Shown here in pieces: positions 48,461 to 62,600 of a stretch of 64,000 nucleotides of DNA. Location of the stretch: positions 36,301,937 to 36,365,936 of the forward strand of contig NC_071334.1 in the NCBI RefSeq assembly GCF_027744825.2. Reading direction: 5' to 3'. The stretch's first letter is position 1. The number at the start of each line of letters is the position of its first letter. A program made the position numbers and the translations under genes. The notes beneath the pieces were generated by a model. That model was given only the letters and a program-made list of their open reading frames with translations, did no database searches and had not been told where the DNA came from. This DNA is from Synchiropus splendidus (taxonomy: Eukaryota; Chordata; Actinopteri; Syngnathiformes; Callionymidae).

Positions 48461-50224
48461 CTAGATCGCAGACAGAGGAAAGAAAAGAATGAGACATAAA
48501 AAACAGACACCACAGAGAGATCAGGACACAGAGAGAGTGAACATTAGCATTTTGCCTTGGAAAGATACACTTTCTTCAGCTGCTGACACAGCTCACAGTG
48601 TGGTGGGAAAAAAAATGCAAGGACCTGAGGTGTCTCTCCAGCCTGTGACAAGTTCAGAGGTTGGGAGGAAAGTTCTAGAAATATCTTTTTTTTTTCATCT
48701 AAATTCACTTCAGATGATATCTAATGTAGTTAACGTGCACCAGAGTGTTCCCATGTGATTCGTTCAAATATGGAGGGAATAAAAAAAGATGCATGCACAT
48801 TTCAAAGCAGACATACATGCAGAGTCAAAACATACATAAATCACTTTTGATTACATTGACTTGGTAATGATCTAGAACAGTAGGCAGTGAAAACGCTCAA
48901 CAAGCCACAGTAAAACCTGGTTCTGGTTTAGAAACGCAAGAATCCCAAAAGAGCCCTGCTGACTGGAAGCTCCAAAGAATCCAACCTTCACTGCTCAGAA
49001 TCAGAGCAGTATTTAACGTCACGTCCAGAACGCATGGCTGGCAGTATTCTATGTTGTTATGTTGAGCAGTTTCTCCCCATTTAGCTGCAAATTTTGAAAT
49101 AAAAGTCATTTGGGTACGTCTAAGTGCAGTCTCTCGTTAATCAAAAATGGTTAGAGGGTTGATATTTTACCAGCATGCTTTGGCTATACTGAGTGGTGTT
49201 CACTCTCAAGTATGGAAGGTTCGTGGGAAGCATGACATTTACACACGAGTTGTTTATGGAGCCAGCACATCAGAGAGTAGTATTACCTACCAGAGAATAC
49301 CTGCAACGCCTTTGTTAAAATAATGACTGATGGTTTTGCTTCAGGATTGTATGTTGCGTTTCCCAACACAAAAGATTGTTTTGTATATGCAATACACAAA
49401 GCAATGGAGTCACAAGCAGATTATTTGGAACCCATGTCACCTTTTTTTGACACATAAATAAATGGCCGTACTAACGGTGCTGTTGTTTTTTGACAGGTAC
49501 AATTACTTTACGGTATCAACAGAAGGGGGAGAGAGGACCAGCATTCAAATAGAGGGCTTAGGTCACAGAGTTCACCTTACATACACACTGCAGCATCATA
49601 CAGCTCCTACTACATTCTACTGGAAGTATAAGCAAACAATGTGCATGTGAAGGACTAATTATGTTCAAGAGCAAACCATTCGTCCACCTCTGCAGTAACT
49701 ACTGATGGCCTTATATAACCACTTAATTGTTAACCTGCTGTTACTTCCAAAAATACCCCAAATGAATAGGCGTCCAATTAGCCATTATCCCTCCCCGGTG
49801 TCGTCCGGCTTGACAGTCTGACGTGTGAACACAAGCAAGCAAGTTTTGGCTGCAGACTTGATCCCACTTCTCTCAAGAAGCTCTCCGCAGGGGGTGAGCT
49901 TCTCACCTCAGGGGACTTGGCGCTAGATGCCAGAAACTATGTGTAAAGCGCAACTCCACACATGATAAATGCAGGGCAGTAAAGGGTGTGATCTCTGTTT
50001 GGGAGGACAAGGTTGTTCAAAAACAACTTTGCAAACTCCCAGAACACTGAGGTGTGCACCCGCATCAGTGGTAGACTGGTGCTGGGGAGGAGTGCAGCAC
50101 AGCGGTCCAGGACTGGCTATGCGTGCGGGTGTTTGCTTTGGCCTTTATTAGACTGACATCTGATTTTATTGACAGATTTACTGAAATTAATAATGTTGTG
50201 ATCTAACTGTTGCTGTGCTGTTGA

Positions 50225-50965
50225 AACTGCTGTGATCTCAAAGCTGTCCGAATGAGGAGAACAGCGAGGAGGAAGAGAGCCACACACGAAAATGAAATTG
50301 CAGCACGGTGGCCAAAACCATACAGTGATTTAAGGACAGGTTCCATTCAAAACAGGCCTAACCATGGGCCACCAAAGAGAGTGAGTGCACATGGTCAGTG
50401 CCATATCCAAAGGTTGTATTTGGAAAACAGACGAATGAGTGCTGCCAGTATTGCTGCAGAGAATGAAGGGGAGGGGCATCAGCCTGCCAGTGCTCAGACC
50501 ATACGCTGCACACTACATCAAATTGGTCTGCATGGCTGTTGTCCCTTCTTCTACAGATGATGTACAAGAAAGCGCTCAAACAGATAAACGCTAAAGACAA
50601 GTCAAATACGGACATGGAATACTAGAACCATGTCCTGTAGTATGATGAGACCAAAATAAACTTATTTGGTTCCGATGGTGTCAAGTGTGTGGCGGCACCC
50701 GGACGAGGAAGACAAAGATGACTGTCTGTCTACAGTCAAGCATGGTGGTTGATCTGGGGCTGCATGAGTGCTGGCGGCACTGTTGAGCTCCTCGAGGGAA
50801 CCCTGAATGCCAACGTGTTCTGTGACTTACTGAAGAAGAGCATGATACCCTCCCTTCGGATATTTGGGGTGCAGGGTGCATCATTACAATGACCCCAAAC
50901 AAAACAACACATTCTTACACTTTGGCCCAATTTAAACATTTTCATTTAGGGTGTAATCACTTGTG
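50225..50965 (+). pseudogene. Decayed Tc1/mariner transposase element
   Basis: The plus-strand translation shows Tc1-type transposase pieces in order: a helix-turn-helix portion including ASAQTIRCTLHQIGLHGC; the catalytic-core start read as YDETKINLFGSDGVKCVWR with an upstream stop; the KDDCLSTVKHGG stretch; a 'GCMSAGGTVEL'-like segment; and the HHYNDPKQN remnant of the HNDPKHT motif. Frameshifts and stops occur throughout, so it is inactive. A recognisable 3' end (GGCCCAATTTAAACATTTTC then TTAGGGTGTAATCACTTGTG) follows. It sits sense-opposite within the longest nek7 intron. The terminal inverted repeats were not located. Confidence 0.85.
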
Positions 50966-52539
50966 TTGTTCAAACTGTACAGACTATTCTACATTTTATC
51001 AAAGTGGCATTTCAATCGTGTCTATCATGCCAAAAATCCAAGTTATATACAAACAATAACAGGAGGAAAGATGCGCATTTTCCAGGTGGTAATGCATTAC
51101 CATTTTAAGTTTGCATCTGCTACGAACAACAACATTAACTATAGGGCGTCTACGGACGCACAGAAATGGCTGATTACTCAACACTTATTTTTATATCAAA
51201 TCACAGCCTCAAAGGTGACCAACAGGAGACATGTCGCACACTGACACTGAGGGTGTGCGCTCATGTATCTCATGGTAGACAGGAAGCACATAGTATAGGT
51301 AGCATATTTGTGATTTTCACAGTAAGAGAATCTGTTTTTTGTAAGGAGCGGCCGGTCTTCCTCACACACCTAAAGATTTTTGGTTATAAATATTGAACAA
51401 GTTTAACCTCTTGTCGACTGTTTTGAAAGCCAATTAACGGAACGGCAGACATAAGGGTTCTCCTACAGAAAAATATAAAACAAGTGCAATAATCAAGCGT
51501 TGACCATCCTTGAAGGGGGGAGGAGAAAAATCAGGTCAAAAACAGAATGTGTGTTGGGGTTTACAGCAGTGACGACAGGGGTGAGTCCGTTTAGTTTAAA
51601 AGATCACCATCAATTCACTTCTCATGGGGGATGATGAAGGTGTGAAGGGACTTTTAAGCAATACAGTGAAAATGCTGCAAGAAAACACCCATGTTTTTAC
51701 TCTTGAAAAAGGATCACCGACATACTGAACAAAAAATTTCCCAAAGAAACATAACTCGCAGTGATTGTTTTTTTTTGTTTGGTCTTGACAATTTTCATTT
51801 TATTAAGACAAAAATACATGATCATTTGGAATAATTTTTACATTGAAAAGAAAAAAAAAGTTAATTAGATGAGCAAGACCTTCAATATGAGGGTGTTTGT
51901 TTTATGAGTAAAGTAATTGACAATAAAATAAACAACACAAACATGCAGGCTATGTGTAATATAAATTTCAATACCACACAGTGACTTACAGTCAAGTGGG
52001 TAACATGGCTGTCATGTCACACTTTAAATTGAATCATTTTTTAATTTAATTTTTTATTTTATTTTAAGTAAGCCCAATTGATTCAACTTCTTTTTAACAA
52101 CTCTGGGCTCATCGAACTAAGGATCTAAATAAAAAAATGAAATAGATACAAATAAAAGGACCCTATAGGGAAACGTGAAAACCCCACTAAAATGCCCAGC
52201 TGTGGTTTAAATCAATAAAACTAAATCAGCCTCCTCCAACTGTTATCAACAAAGTAACAGAAATAGAAGTGTGCGCAATTAATCTTGGTGCTGTGGGTTA
52301 TTTAACTGGGTTGAAACAACAGGCTTTCATTGTGATTTAGATAATGAACTGAAGCCTCACATTCCAAAAATAATAAGCTTCTATGCAGTGCAGAGGAAAG
52401 AAAAAGAGCACAGGGTGAAGATAAACAGCGAAACAGAGATTGCATTTTTAATTGGTCATCAGGTTGATGTTGTGCATTTACCAATTCTACACGCTGGTGT
52501 GTGCGCACTTGCATGCAGGCATGTGCATGTGGTCTCATG

Positions 52540-52760
52540 GTGCAGCAGGAACAAGCTCCCCCAACGTTCATTATTAGTTGATTAAAAAGAATCAGCGTCT
52601 CTTATGCAAATAGTTGCTGGGAAAAGGCAGCATTGATGGCTCAGGCTCTGTACGCATGCTAAATCAGAGTCACATTACTTATTCATGCAAATAAATTGAG
52701 AAGTCATGTTGGGATTGATTTCTATTATAGCAAATAGTCATGACGACACCATTTCTAAGA
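52540..52760. promoter_or_regulatory. Candidate regulatory block with two POU octamers
   Basis: Two perfect ATGCAAAT octamers lie at 52604-52611 and 52685-52692, 81 bases apart in the same orientation, with GTTGATTAAAAAG just upstream. The block lies in a nek7 intron and lacks repeats or microsatellites. The regulatory role is inferred from motif clustering alone. Confidence 0.25.
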
Positions 52761-55700
52761 AAGCAGTGTTAACATGATCATATAGGAGGTGAGATGCCAG
52801 CCTGTATGAATCAGTCCCTGATGAAAGGCTGATGTGCCACAAGCTGCTGTGGATTTTACGTAAAGGCTGAGGAGTTTCTGCGAGCTCTCGTGCATGGTTT
52901 GTGCTGGCGCGTAATAAATAACATGACGAAAGCAAATACGACTTTATTTCTCAAGTTTTAAACCAATAAAAGTCAGTCCAACAATGTGTCCCCATACAAT
53001 TTTTCACTTTGCGTGAGAAAAACCAGCCTACGCTGGTGCGTATTGAACACCTCCACACACACGAGCAGGAGATCACAAATATGATCACCTCTTGTTGTAC
53101 ACGGTTAGGGTTAGTGCACTATCATTCCATACAAGTTACAAGAATGAAATAAGTTGACTTATCAAGCAACATTTCAAACTACATAAGTCTACCCTTCTAC
53201 ATCTCGTATAAATCATTAATTGTACATCAGCGTGGTCGTATATTTACAGTCATAAGACTCCATTGTATTCCATAAATACCCATGACTCCTGTTACATGTC
53301 CTGCTGAGCTCTGAGCTCCATGTTGGCTTGCTGCCTGTCGTTTAGCGTTTCACGACTCACTATAGCGCTGCTTTTAAAGGTAGCCAGGTATTTATACATC
53401 CACATACCAGTATTGTTATAATTATTTCCAACATCAGCTTCTCTGAAGAACTTGAATTCCCCCTCCAGTCTTCTTCTTTAATATTATTAGTTTTGTACCA
53501 CTTCATTTTGCAGCATCCTATTAGTAAAAGTTGAGCGCTATGTATTGGGCAACAGCGTTAGCAAAGGTCCAAGACGGTGTGTGGTTGCAGGTGCAAATGA
53601 CAGGGATTGCTCAGCTTGGATCAAGTCATTTGGAAGCCTTAGCAAGGGATAGTGAGGCAAGTGAAGCTAAAGTACAGTCCTCATTTGTCCCAACTCAAAT
53701 CTAGTGGACAATGATTTACTTCGTGTACTTTTGATTGTCATTTTCATACTTTAATCTTGCAAGGCAATCGTTGTATGTCTTTGCAGTTTGCGCTGTGTAC
53801 ACCCTGCTTGTGTCTGTTTTATTTAAGCACTTGTCTGATGAAGTTTCTGTGGATGCATATACATGCAGTATACAACTATGATTCGGACTACATTGCTTGC
53901 CAAATATATCAGAGTACATCATTCTTTCTTTGCATTTGTGTCATTCTACAAGCAATATTTGTTAACCGCACATTCAATTTACACTGTTAGCATGTGTGTT
54001 GCGTACTTTTCCAGTGACTGCGTATACATTATGTGTTCTGAATAAAATATAAGCTTAACTTCAATAGCTAAGAGCAACCACAGTGGAAATACAGAAACTC
54101 CACTGATCAACCTTAATTAAGGACAAGCAGAACGAAATAAACAGTGGGCCAATTGAAATATTTGTTTTTAATGTTACTAAATGAAAAATAGAATCAATTA
54201 CATTGAAGCAATATCAACTCTGCTTGTTTCAGTCCGTATAGATGAGCACGTATGTCTATATAGGAGACAAAGAGTGGGTCTGCCGCGTGTACACGTGCGA
54301 GTGTGTGTGAGAAGGCTGTGGGGTGCATCGCGGCTGAGTTGAAAGCCTACTGGCTGACAGGCTGTATGCCTGGACTTCCATCTCAGCTCCAGCACCCTGT
54401 TCTACTGCACTGGGCGGCTGGGCTCATTACAGATCTGCGTTGGCACACACACACACACACAGCTCTTCCTCACATTCTTTCATTCCATCCCTTCCCCTGC
54501 CTCACTCCTGCTCTCCCTCTTCCTCTGTTTTTATGTCACATTGTCAACTGCGTCGCTGCTGCCACTCTGCACATTCCATCTTTCTCCTTTACTCCATTTT
54601 ATTTAATTCTGTGTCTCAGATTGTCTTCTTCCACACTGGTCACATTCTACCCCTTTCCGCTGTCACTTGCTTCTCTCCTTCTTGTGCCATTTCACCCCCA
54701 AACTCACAGCCTTTCTCACCTATCTCACTGTTCTCTCACACCCACTGCATCTCCAAACCCGTGACCCGTCATCTATGTCTGGTTTAAAGACGACCCTCCT
54801 GTTGCAGGGAGGAGAGAAATGAGTCTGAATCGAAGAATATTGGCAAGCACGAGTTCCTCTGGTGAAAAAGAACATGGTGTGCCACCACAAAATAGTGGGA
54901 GAAATGCAGAGTGAATGATTTATAAGGTCAGGCAAACCTGGACCAAGCCGCACTAAAGAAGCCTTGGTGAAAACTTGATAGTCACTTAGTCATTCATAAC
55001 ATGGATAAAATTAGAATGAATACATTTTCTGATCATTAAAAACAAATATAAACAGAACTCAAACAGAATTAACTTGAGGCCATGATCAACGCCTGTTAAT
55101 AAATTCACATGTAATTTTTCATCAAGTACATGTTACAAAAACCATGACTATCAAACAATGTTGAGAGTTGGAGTGTTCAATTTATATATATATATATATA
55201 CAGCTCTTTTTAACAACCAGGGGCCACTTAATTGAAGCAATAGTCATTAATAGAAGGAACGAGAAATTTTGTGTCAAAGCAAGAAATAAGCTGCTCATAA
55301 GATGATCAGATGACCAGAAATAAGTAGTTTGGAGCGACGGCTGTATGAAAAATTTGGGGATAAGTTAGTTAAGAGTCCTCTGTGTGAAGAGGAGGGATGG
55401 CGTTTAACCAAGAATGTTGGAGATGAAGGGACAAGCTATGATATTGTTTGAATCTGAAATACCAGTAAATAATCATCTAATAAATCATTAGGCTGAAAGC
55501 AAATCAAACAGAACAAACAACAATTAATAATAAAATAATCATCGAACAACAACACAATACTGATGAGCTAAAGCCAAGACTATTAATCTTACCAATATTT
55601 CTGCAGTCTTCTCTACGACTGGAAACTAACAAAACATTGATGTTTAAAGTAGTTTCAACGTGTAGCTTATACATTATATATTATTATTATTATTATATTA

Positions 55701-57296
55701 TATATATTATTTCAAATCGACATGCATTGTCCATGTGTTCATTTGTGCCACATCCCCTTGTAAATCTAAAACATCTTCTATACCTTCTTGAAAACCCTGT
55801 AAACACACTGAACTAACTTTTAACTACAATAAAGCAAACCACGCATTTTTCAAACAGGATCAGTATTCCAGTGGAGTGCTGCCTCCCAATGTTGCTGATC
55901 CTCTGTTTGCCTAAAGAGGGAGCTGTGGACTCGACGTTTAATGAGCAATCACAGACGCTGCCAGGCACTCTGCCTCTGCCGCCACAGCAAGCTGCTTACT
56001 TTATAGGTTTTGGGTTGAAGACGTGATTCACACTTTTTCAAAGGGCAGGCTGCTGCGCCACAGAGGCTGAGAATAGCAAACCGTTTGTGGTAAAAACAGT
56101 TTGACATGAGGAAGAGAGACGGTGCCAAGGAAACCCGTTTTTACCACTTATTGCCATATATGAAGCTGCAGAAAAAACATCAGCAAGATCTTTTATTCTT
56201 TGAAGTGGGTTTCATGAAATCACGCACTGTGATATTAACATTCATAATAACAAACCTGAATCTCTTAACGACAATGACATGCACAGGCAACTTTATAATA
56301 ACTGTAATTTAACAAGCACGTGAATTAGTTTCATTATCTTCTTCTTGTTTTCGATCAGTGTGTATGCGTGCATGCATAAACGTATATAAGCATATTTAGA
56401 CTCAGCAGTCAAATAAAATAAAACATCCATAAATCCATAATTTCTTAACTCCCCCCAAAATATGTGGAAAATAATAATCACTTCAACTTATCCAAAAAAT
56501 TGATAATGAACAGGCAAAAATATAGAATTCTCTCATGTTCGTTGCGCAGAACTGTGTTGTTAACTGTTAATAGGAGTGACTTTCACAATACAGTGATGAA
56601 GGCCAGTGTCTTCAGGAAGTTAACAAATTGTTAAGTGGTCAGCTACTCTTTCAAACAGTGGGACATCTTTGAAGTAAGGTTGTGCTTTTTTTCAGGGTAT
56701 GTGTTTCAGTAGAAACTACACTCTCCTTTAAAGTGAAACAGTGCCAGTTCCTTGAACCATCATCACTGGAACGGTCTTGATCTCCAGTCATCTGAATATT
56801 TGGATGTAGCTGTAAAGAGTATTAAGGTAGTTTAATTTTCTCACTTTGTCTCAGCCTTTACACTGCTTATTTTAGTGTGAAGTCTTAAACCAAGATCCGG
56901 CAATAACAGCAGGGTTTTAATGTTACTTCTCCAGGAGAGATATATGGCTGTGTGATTTTACTTCCTACGATAAAGAGACCGGTAATAACTCCTGTTGTAG
57001 CATTTGCCCATTTTATGGCACATACTCGCAATCGGAGCAGTGTGTCAAATGTTTCTGCCAAGTCTTAGTCAGAACCAGGGTTAGAAGTCAAGGAAACAGG
57101 AAATGGCTAAGTGGCCGAGGAGCCATGCACAGTCGCGGTTTCAACACACACGGCTCTGGTCTCACTATAGCTAATGAAACACATCTAACTGCAGGTGATT
57201 ACTGGTGCTCGCTGTGCGTCTCAGGGCACTTCTGTCTTCAAAAGTCAAGCGTGGGTTATTTAGTGCAGCCTTCCAAGTAAGAATGTAGTAAATTAC

Positions 57297-57404
57297 CTAA
57301 GGAGTGAGCTGCTGTGGTTTTGGAGCTGAAGAATCGTCCCAGTCCCAGGTCTCCAAGTTTTACTACTCCCGTCGCTGTGATGAAAACGTTGGCTGGCTTG
57401 ATAT
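57297..57404 (-). CDS. nek7: NEK7 kinase, exon with catalytic loop, DLG motif and activation loop
   Basis: This 108-bp exon completes Asp161 and encodes [20 protein letters not shown] through [10 protein letters not shown], ending with the first base of Val197. It carries the catalytic loop (D-x-KPAN), the DLG magnesium-binding motif with Asp179, and the activation loop with Ser195, the residue phosphorylated by NEK9 in mammals. The acceptor is TCCCAG|AT and the donor is TTAG|GTAATT. The agreement of Asp179 and Ser195 with mammalian numbering shows that no residues are gained or lost from here to the C-terminus. SSKTT is NEK7-type; NEK6 has SSETT. Confidence 0.96.
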
Positions 57405-59589
57405 CTGGGAGAAAAAAACAACAAAATCTTTTCATTCTAGAAAAAATATCAGATTTCTATCAAGCACATTTGAAGTTTCCACTGACGTATCTATGCATTA
57501 TGTATTATTACAATGCTTCACATTACACAGATTCATGATAAATGGCCTTCATGAGGCAATGGCCTCTGAAATGAACTTGGGGTTCCCACCAAAGAACATT
57601 GATTAAAGTTGCGAAGTCTTTGGGACCAAAAGGGTGAGATGCACAGCCATCTGCCGAGAAAGTAGAAATAGATGGTCTTGTGGAGGTTGCTGTGATTCGT
57701 ACCTCCCATGGGGAGTAAAAACTTCAACAGATTATCAGGGAGATTAGGCAAAGTATGACTACTACTAAACAAATTAATTTCTTATTCTTAAATAGGGAGT
57801 TGTTGTGACTGAGCCACCCTAAAATAGAATATATCCCCCTGAGTAGGATTACTATACAATGATTAAGCACCTAGTATGCTGTGAATACACATATGAATGA
57901 GCAGTTTATAAATGATTAACAGACCCCAGTGATTTTATTCCAGTTTTTTCAAATAAAAGACATATAGAACAAACAAACTCCAATTCAGATTCACGATAAT
58001 TCAGAGGTCTTTCTGAAAAATATAAAAATGGACAATCTGCAAGCAGTTCCCCTCCTCTCACTTGAACTGACTCCAGAAGAGTAGAGTGAACTTTCGCTGA
58101 CCATCCCCGGGCAAAATTAGTCCATTTTGAGAAAACGTTAATCTGTATTTTATAATGATTCATTGCAGGCCAGTGTGTTGCGAATATGAATGAGTACTTA
58201 CAAGCAATGAGACACGTGACTCAGGTAAACATCTAATGTTTTGTATTACACAATGCAAACAAGGTATTGGCCAGTTAATATGACGCTAAAACATCTTAGC
58301 ATTACTGTGGTGCCACAGACACAGAGAAAAAAAGTCAAGACGGTCGAGAATCAGTATGTACACACGATTGGCCTTTTTTTTCTCGATGTTTGTGGTTGCG
58401 GTACTTGTTTTATTTAATGTTATTTTCTTCAATTTGTCACACACTGAAGCTTCTTCCTCCAGAAGTTTTAGCATACTTTTGTTGTTTTTCCATGTTTTGT
58501 AATGCGACAATAACCTTGTAAAAGACCACTCAGCCGATGTGGGTGCTGGCAGACTTACTCCTATAGGTTTTTTGGTAGATATGTTAATATGACAGCATCA
58601 GTCTTTCAAATCAACTGCCTCCATGAAACTGAAAGCCACTTTTGCTAATTGGACGTTTAAGATTAGGGTGTAGGGGTCATTTAGTGCCCCTCTCCACTAA
58701 TCAGAGACACTCCAACGGAAATGCATCACCTGTAACTCTGAGTGTGTTAGTGAGCCGGAGTGATGCCAGTGACCCAGGACCAGGTCTGACTGGACCAATT
58801 AAAAGCATGTGAAGCCATAAACACAGAGGACCCCGGATTGTTTAACGCCTTAAGCTTAGGAGTCTGTCATACGCCACAAAAGAGTCGGACATGACACGTG
58901 GATATTACAGTATGGCAAGTCCTGGACATAGACGTAGGATTTGGGAATAACTGTCCAATCAAGCATGACAACTTCAACGCAGCATACAAAAGGCAGACTT
59001 AAGATGCTAGTATTATAACTCTCATGCAGATTAAAGCAAAGCATAACATTCCGCGATGATGATCACTGAGTAGATCATTCATCCACAACACAGCTCCCAC
59101 ATTTTTGGGTTAACCTTCACACTCAGTACAGAGTACACGTAATCACACAAGTCACCTTCTCAATATTTGGCTTCTAAACCTAAATTTACAAGAACGTTCA
59201 ACAACTTGCGAGGCGATCAATTTAAATAAAAGGTTTAAAATGTCCGCTCGTGTCAGCGAGGCCAAAGTGCAGTTATACTTAAAATTTGACAGTGTGTTTA
59301 CTGCCTTAGGCAAGTTCTTTGACACAAAGCCGTTGAACATAACCATTACATTGGTTTTGTTACCCTTCAATAATTTAAAAACGTTTGACTTCACAGGAAA
59401 GAGGAGGTTTTGTAACAGTTAATACCAGATCATACAGGAGATAAACTGACCACTACATACATATTGTTGTGACCAACTCCTGAACAATTATTTCAAGTGG
59501 GGGAAAAAAAAAACATGATGTCTTGCAGAAAGCTGACAGCAATCAAGAAGGCACAGAATTTACGCATAAATGTACTTTGTGTGTGCTAC
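57405..59589 (-). other. nek7: nek7 intron (2185 bp)
   Basis: This intron splits the catalytic HRD aspartate codon. The stretch is A/T-rich, single-copy in appearance, with no repeat or coding segment that I can recognise. Confidence 0.8.
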
Positions 59590-59698
59590 CTCTATGCATG
59601 ACCCGCCGAGAGTGCATGTGCTCCAGAGCGCTGCAGAGTTGGACAAAGTACTTCCACACTGTTCTCTCCGGGATCAGTCGCCTCTGTTTCTTGAAGTG
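59590..59698 (-). CDS. nek7: NEK7 kinase, exon encoding residues 125-160 and first base of Asp161
   Basis: This 109-bp exon encodes [18 protein letters not shown] through MHSRRVMHR and ends in phase 1, so the catalytic-loop HRD aspartate (Asp161) is split across the intron. The acceptor is TTCAG and the donor is GAG|GTAGCAC. The segment is the alpha-E region of the C-lobe. Gln129, Arg131, Arg136 and Lys140 are conserved; I recall residues of this group from the mammalian NEK7-NLRP3 and NEK9 interfaces, without being able to check. HFKKQ and SALEH are NEK7-type; NEK6 has YFKKQ and SAVEH. Human NEK7 has Lys where this protein has Arg130, a conservative change. Confidence 0.96.
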
Positions 59699-62600
59699 CT
59701 GAACAAAGTTGACAAGCAAGAAAAGACAACAGATCTTTTTAATACCCCTTTTATGCACATATTCCGAAAGAGTTCAGCAGTAATTCATGTAGTAAACACG
59801 TTCAATGTAAAATGTGTGTCTACAGTCTGAGTGACTCCGGTTTGATTTTAATAGAACCCAGACCCCTCAACTCTGGTTCTGTCTCGTACTTTTACAAAGC
59901 CTCATCTCATTTTCACTACGACCCGCAATGGAAAGCACATGCACCAGCAGGAACAAAGCAGTGGGGAAAAAATGGTGGTACCTTGCAAAAATCTCCCATC
60001 TGGCACACAGCGCTGAAAGTTCAACTCTCAGAGCCAAATACATTTTATTTGGTTTTCGGTTTACTCATTCATGTATTTGTTTTATAGAGGTTGAGCTAAA
60101 GTGGAATATACATAAAACTGGCATGAAAAGCCACAGCGATGACAGAGCTCTTACCCAAGCAAGATGATTTTCTCATTAATATTACATGTCACTTCTGTTC
60201 ACGGTGGATCTTCAGTACTTTATAAGGACATTCATTCGATCTTGTGCCAGAGACTTCAGCAATTCAGCTGCATTACACAACAGCAGCTCTGTACCAAGCG
60301 TCCGTATGAAGAAGCAACGCCTTCTTGGTCACTCACCCCACCTTGTGACATCAGGCGATGATAGGAACATGGGTAAATGTGTAAAGCAACATTTTATGCG
60401 ACATTACGTAGAGATAATGTACATAATACACTATGTAAACTCATCAACATTTATACATGACATACATATACATCAATAAGGGCAGTTCATAACTGGAATA
60501 TAAATGTGCTTTCAGCAAAATCACTCATTAGCGAAACCAGCTGTGATTACAGTACATCTATGCTCTGGGAGGCCAAATTCTGTTACATGGCTCTACTTGA
60601 TTCGGTCCAACACAGTCAGCAACTACAGTAAAATCAGTTCGCCGTCATGCCTCCATTCACCAGTCGTGGAAAGGATCCAAAATCTTTCTGACAATGTTTG
60701 AGGGAGTACATGGAGAACTTGGTTGACAGCAAAAGATGGCGCAAGAGGAATAAGGAAAGGAGGAAAGTGCAAGAGGAGGAAATAGAAAGAGATAGGTGGG
60801 ATGAGGGAGAGATAGACCTTGGCCTACATCCAAACAAAGCCTCAGTGAGGAGCCATTCTTCCTTGCCCTCCCATTTCCATATCAGAGGACTGTTTGATGT
60901 CAATGGGGGAGCACATAGACGCCCACCACCATCACCACCCTCTTTTCCGTGCCTTTAACAGAAAACACTGCACGTGCAATATTCCGTAAGTGCATGCAAA
61001 TCAAGGACCATTTGATTTCATTTGAATTCTGAGATGGTCAGGGAGAGAGAAGAAGACAGAGGTAAAGCGTGGCAAGAGGGAAGAGAAGTAAGAAAGAATT
61101 AAAAAAGAAAAGTGATTTCATGCAAAGAGGGTAGCACTATTTTATATATGGCATTTGAACAACTGCACATTATGTCTAAAGAGTGGAGGGTTAACATCTA
61201 CAACCCACGACAGTCGGTAATAGAGAGCAGTGTGTACACTGAGTTCTGTGAGACCTGTGCGTTCAATGTTTAATAATAATAATAATAATAATAATAACAG
61301 ACCAGTATTACTGTGGTTATCCAAGTCCTGACTCTGAAAAATATTCATGTTCTCCATCATAGCAATCATTGATGTGCAACCAGAAAACTGGCAGTCGTAA
61401 CTTATGAAATGGACACATAAAGATTTGTTCTGCTCAGTGCTTGCTGTGCATTTGTTTTTCAAAGTTGTTAGCAAGACAACAAGCAAACCTGCCACACTCT
61501 GCACTCACCACGCAAGTTCTGAAATGAACTGTATATTGTCAAGTAAGTTGTATGAACATGGACTTGTAATACAAGGTATAATAATAAAAAGATCGCTATG
61601 CAAAAGTCTCGCTTTTTATTCAACTTGGACTTAAGTGGACTTCATGCAATATCTTTACTATAACAAGAATCAATAAAATGCATTTAGGGCAATCATTTTG
61701 GGCTAAAAATACCAGTGCTGTTAGAAATGACAGGGCTGGTGGAGGCATGCACTGTTCCAATACCATTCTGGTATCTTTCACAACTTATATTGCGACTGTA
61801 TTTCATGAATTTGTCAAGCATTTTACTGATAAATCATGAAACACTGACAGCTCTAATCAGTGCTTATAAATGCTTTCATCAAATTTCTAACATCTGATGT
61901 GTGTAATTTAACATCTTGACACACATTAATAACTTGAATAATGGTTTTCAGAAACATACAGGTAATATGTTTTTGAAGTTTATGAGTCTCTCCGGTTGAG
62001 TCTGCACATATCTTCGCCTCTGCATACTTCCATATTAAATTCAGTGTGAGACGTGTGTGTTCCACCTGCCATGTTCACTCTCTTGTATCACTAATCTTCG
62101 CCTCTCCTAATTTGCTGTGTTGAGCTGCGCGGATGTGAAGCTGCTGAGTATGACTGCAAACAGCTTGTCGAGCTGCGCTGATATAATGCAGGAGCATCAT
62201 TTATGCATGGCAGAAGACCGGGGCTTTGTACATTCACACCACTAATTTGCTTCGCTGGCAGGGTTTTATAAGAATTGAGGTTTTGCTCCAACTCCAAGAA
62301 TAAAAACAGGTTGAGCCTGGGATGCATGATGCTGCCACTTTTGTATCACTTTTCCTCTGCTGCCATTATAGATATATCAGCCCACAGAAAAAGAAGATCA
62401 AGAGGTCTGATGTCATTTGAAGGTCTCACCATGTCAAGTAAAATTTGTGAATGTATACTGTACAGTTTTATTGATTCGCTGCCTACAACAACAATTCAAA
62501 ACCCATACCAGTCACACTTTCAACTGGTTAAATATATTTTATAGGTATGAGAAATGCCCTTAGCATGATTTTTTTTTCCGGAAAAAAATAATTTCTGAAA

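Larger units (their letters stand above)
48461..57296 (-). other. nek7: nek7 intron (8836 bp)
   Basis: This is the longest intron in the window. It contains a decayed Tc1 transposon (about 50225-50965), a block with two POU octamers (about 52540-52760), a G+C-richer block near 55860-56080 that may be conserved non-coding DNA, and short (TA)n/(TTA)n runs near 55183-55200 and 55673-55705. The stretch 51000-52300 is A/T-rich with nothing recognisable. Confidence 0.75.
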
